From Thalassolituus maritimus (GTDB taxonomy: Bacteria; Pseudomonadota; Gammaproteobacteria; Pseudomonadales; Oceanobacteraceae), in the NCBI RefSeq assembly GCF_900156675.1, contig NZ_FTOH01000003.1, positions 372,001-436,000 of the forward strand: DNA of 64,000 nt, read 5' to 3'. The notes beneath the pieces were generated by a model. The model had not been told where the DNA came from and searched no databases. It saw nothing but the letters and a program-made list of their open reading frames with translations. This document shows positions 63,216-64,000 of this stretch, piece after piece. Position 1 is the stretch's first letter; each line of letters opens with the position of its first letter. A program made the position numbers and the translations under genes.

Positions 63216-64000
63216 TGGTAGGCTCCTTCTGTTGTGCATCAGCGAGTGGGCGTCGGATGTCGGGCTCGTTGAAAATTCCGAACGCGATCTTGCTGTCGAT
63301 ATTAAGGTGATGGGCGTGAATGCGACTCATGGTGCCCTTCTGGCAATAGAGCAGGTATCGGTGTGCTTCATCGAACTCTGCGCGCCGCGATTCCAGTTCG
63401 TAAAAAGGTATTTCAAGTACGCGGTTATTCGTCAGCTCAAGTGGGTTGTCTGCTGACTCGGCCGGGTGACGGATATCAATAATGACGTCGTTCAGCTTAG
63501 GTGTTTCAACAATAGGTACATCTTCCAGGCCACTTTCCGCCTCTGTGATTACCTCGTCGATGCGCTGCGTGACAGAGCGGCTCAGGGCATCTTCCAGTAC
63601 GGCCATGTCGAAATCCAGTTCTGTTTCTTCGACACGCTTGCGGTCGCCCATCGTTGTCGGGTTGACCGAGATTACACCGCAGTATTCTGGCATATTGGCT
63701 GCGAATGCCTCTGTACCGATACGCCGGGCGGTATTGATAATCTCCTGCTTATCCATGGCCGCCAGAGGGCGCAGTACCATGTGATCAGTTACCCGGTCGA
63801 TGACCGCGAGGTTGGTGATCGTCTGCGACGCCACCTGGGCTACTGCTTCACCCGTGACGAGGGCAGGGAGACGAAGGTCATCAGCAACGCGCGAAGCTGC
63901 ACGGAACATCATTCGTTTCAATACGACGCCCATCTGACTCGTCTCCACTTTAGTCAGAATCTCGGTCACGACTTCTTCGAAAGGCACTGTCACAAATTTA
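63208..64000 (-). CDS. thiI: tRNA 4-thiouridine synthase ThiI, 5' part outside the window
   Basis: The frame stays open to the window edge, so only about 264 C-terminal residues are present; the N-terminal ferredoxin-like and THUMP domains are outside. Seen: the end of the pyrophosphatase domain ([13 protein letters not shown], the Cys in MPEYCGVIS) and a full rhodanese domain with the sulfur-carrying Cys in [14 protein letters not shown]. ThiI moves sulfur to U8 of tRNA and serves thiamine synthesis. Confidence 0.93.
   Translation of the reverse strand, partial: KFVTVPFEEVVTEILTKVETSQMGVVLKRMMFRAASRVADDLRLPALVTGEAVAQVASQTITNLAVIDRVTDHMVLRPLAAMDKQEIINTARRIGTEAFAANMPEYCGVISVNPTTMGDRKRVEETELDFDMAVLEDALSRSVTQRIDEVITEAESGLEDVPIVETPKLNDVIIDIRHPAESADNPLELTNNRVLEIPFYELESRRAEFDEAHRYLLYCQKGTMSRIHAHHLNIDSKIAFGIFNEPDIRRPLADAQQKEPTNA

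Overview
The window is a 64-kb stretch of a gammaproteobacterial chromosome. Gene order and content fit a marine Oceanospirillales/Pseudomonadales-type organism. Indicators are the rne/rluC divergent pair followed by HAD-sppA-yceD-rpmF-plsX-fabD-fabG-acpP-fabF-pabC-mltG-tmk-holB-pilZ, an iron-sulfur type CysH, ThrH, a GntR-prpB-prpC-acnD-prpF methylcitrate operon, and a fil-like secreted-protein cluster. I cannot name the genus from sequence alone. Coding density is high. I see no tRNA, rRNA, CRISPR array, insertion sequence or prophage.

Layout. 1-3638: the end of a TPR protein, a small secreted protein and an ExbB / ExbD / ExbD / TonB-like (AgmX/PglI C-terminal) set, resembling Myxococcus AglRQS-type motors. 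3772-9419: fadD and hrpA. 9557-11482: a compact RiPP cassette, hvfA-hvfB-hvfC, whose precursor carries eight EGKCG motifs; this is the most unusual biology here. 11521-13881: mlaA, then a DAHP synthase carrying an in-frame Cro-like DNA-binding domain, then a 59-residue HTH protein. 14017-16656: sulfur genes (TauE-type exporter, cysB, cysH). 16825-18805: thrH and pabB, convergent. 19066-25365: a fil-like cluster (secreted FilA-like protein, C39-like protease, beta-barrel protein, FadL-type porin, FilE-like protein) ending in an alpha/beta hydrolase. 25369-30864: ppsR/ppsA, another hydrolase, an NAD(P)-binding protein and rraA. 31063-38215: the propionate (2-methylcitrate) operon with two likely GntR operators and two structured intergenic elements. 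38319-41102: rne, with a long leader shared with divergent rluC. 41686-53416: the large RNA-modification / fatty-acid / cell-envelope / DNA-replication housekeeping run. 53432-57541: a class V aminotransferase-fold enzyme and an M16C protease. 57542-62366: a second energised system (DUF3450, TtpC-like ExbB, ExbB, ExbD, TonB, TPR), like the Vibrio TonB2 cluster. 62403-64000: xthA and the 3' part of thiI.

Themes. Two separate ExbB/ExbD-type proton-driven systems sit in one window, each ending in a TonB-like protein and each with a TPR partner. RNase E and its inhibitor RraA are both present. Fatty-acid activation (fadD), a FadL-type porin, fatty-acid synthesis and the propionate pathway give the window a strong lipid/acyl-CoA flavour. 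Start sites were reassigned for several genes where a better ribosome binding site, signal peptide or family length supports an internal codon.
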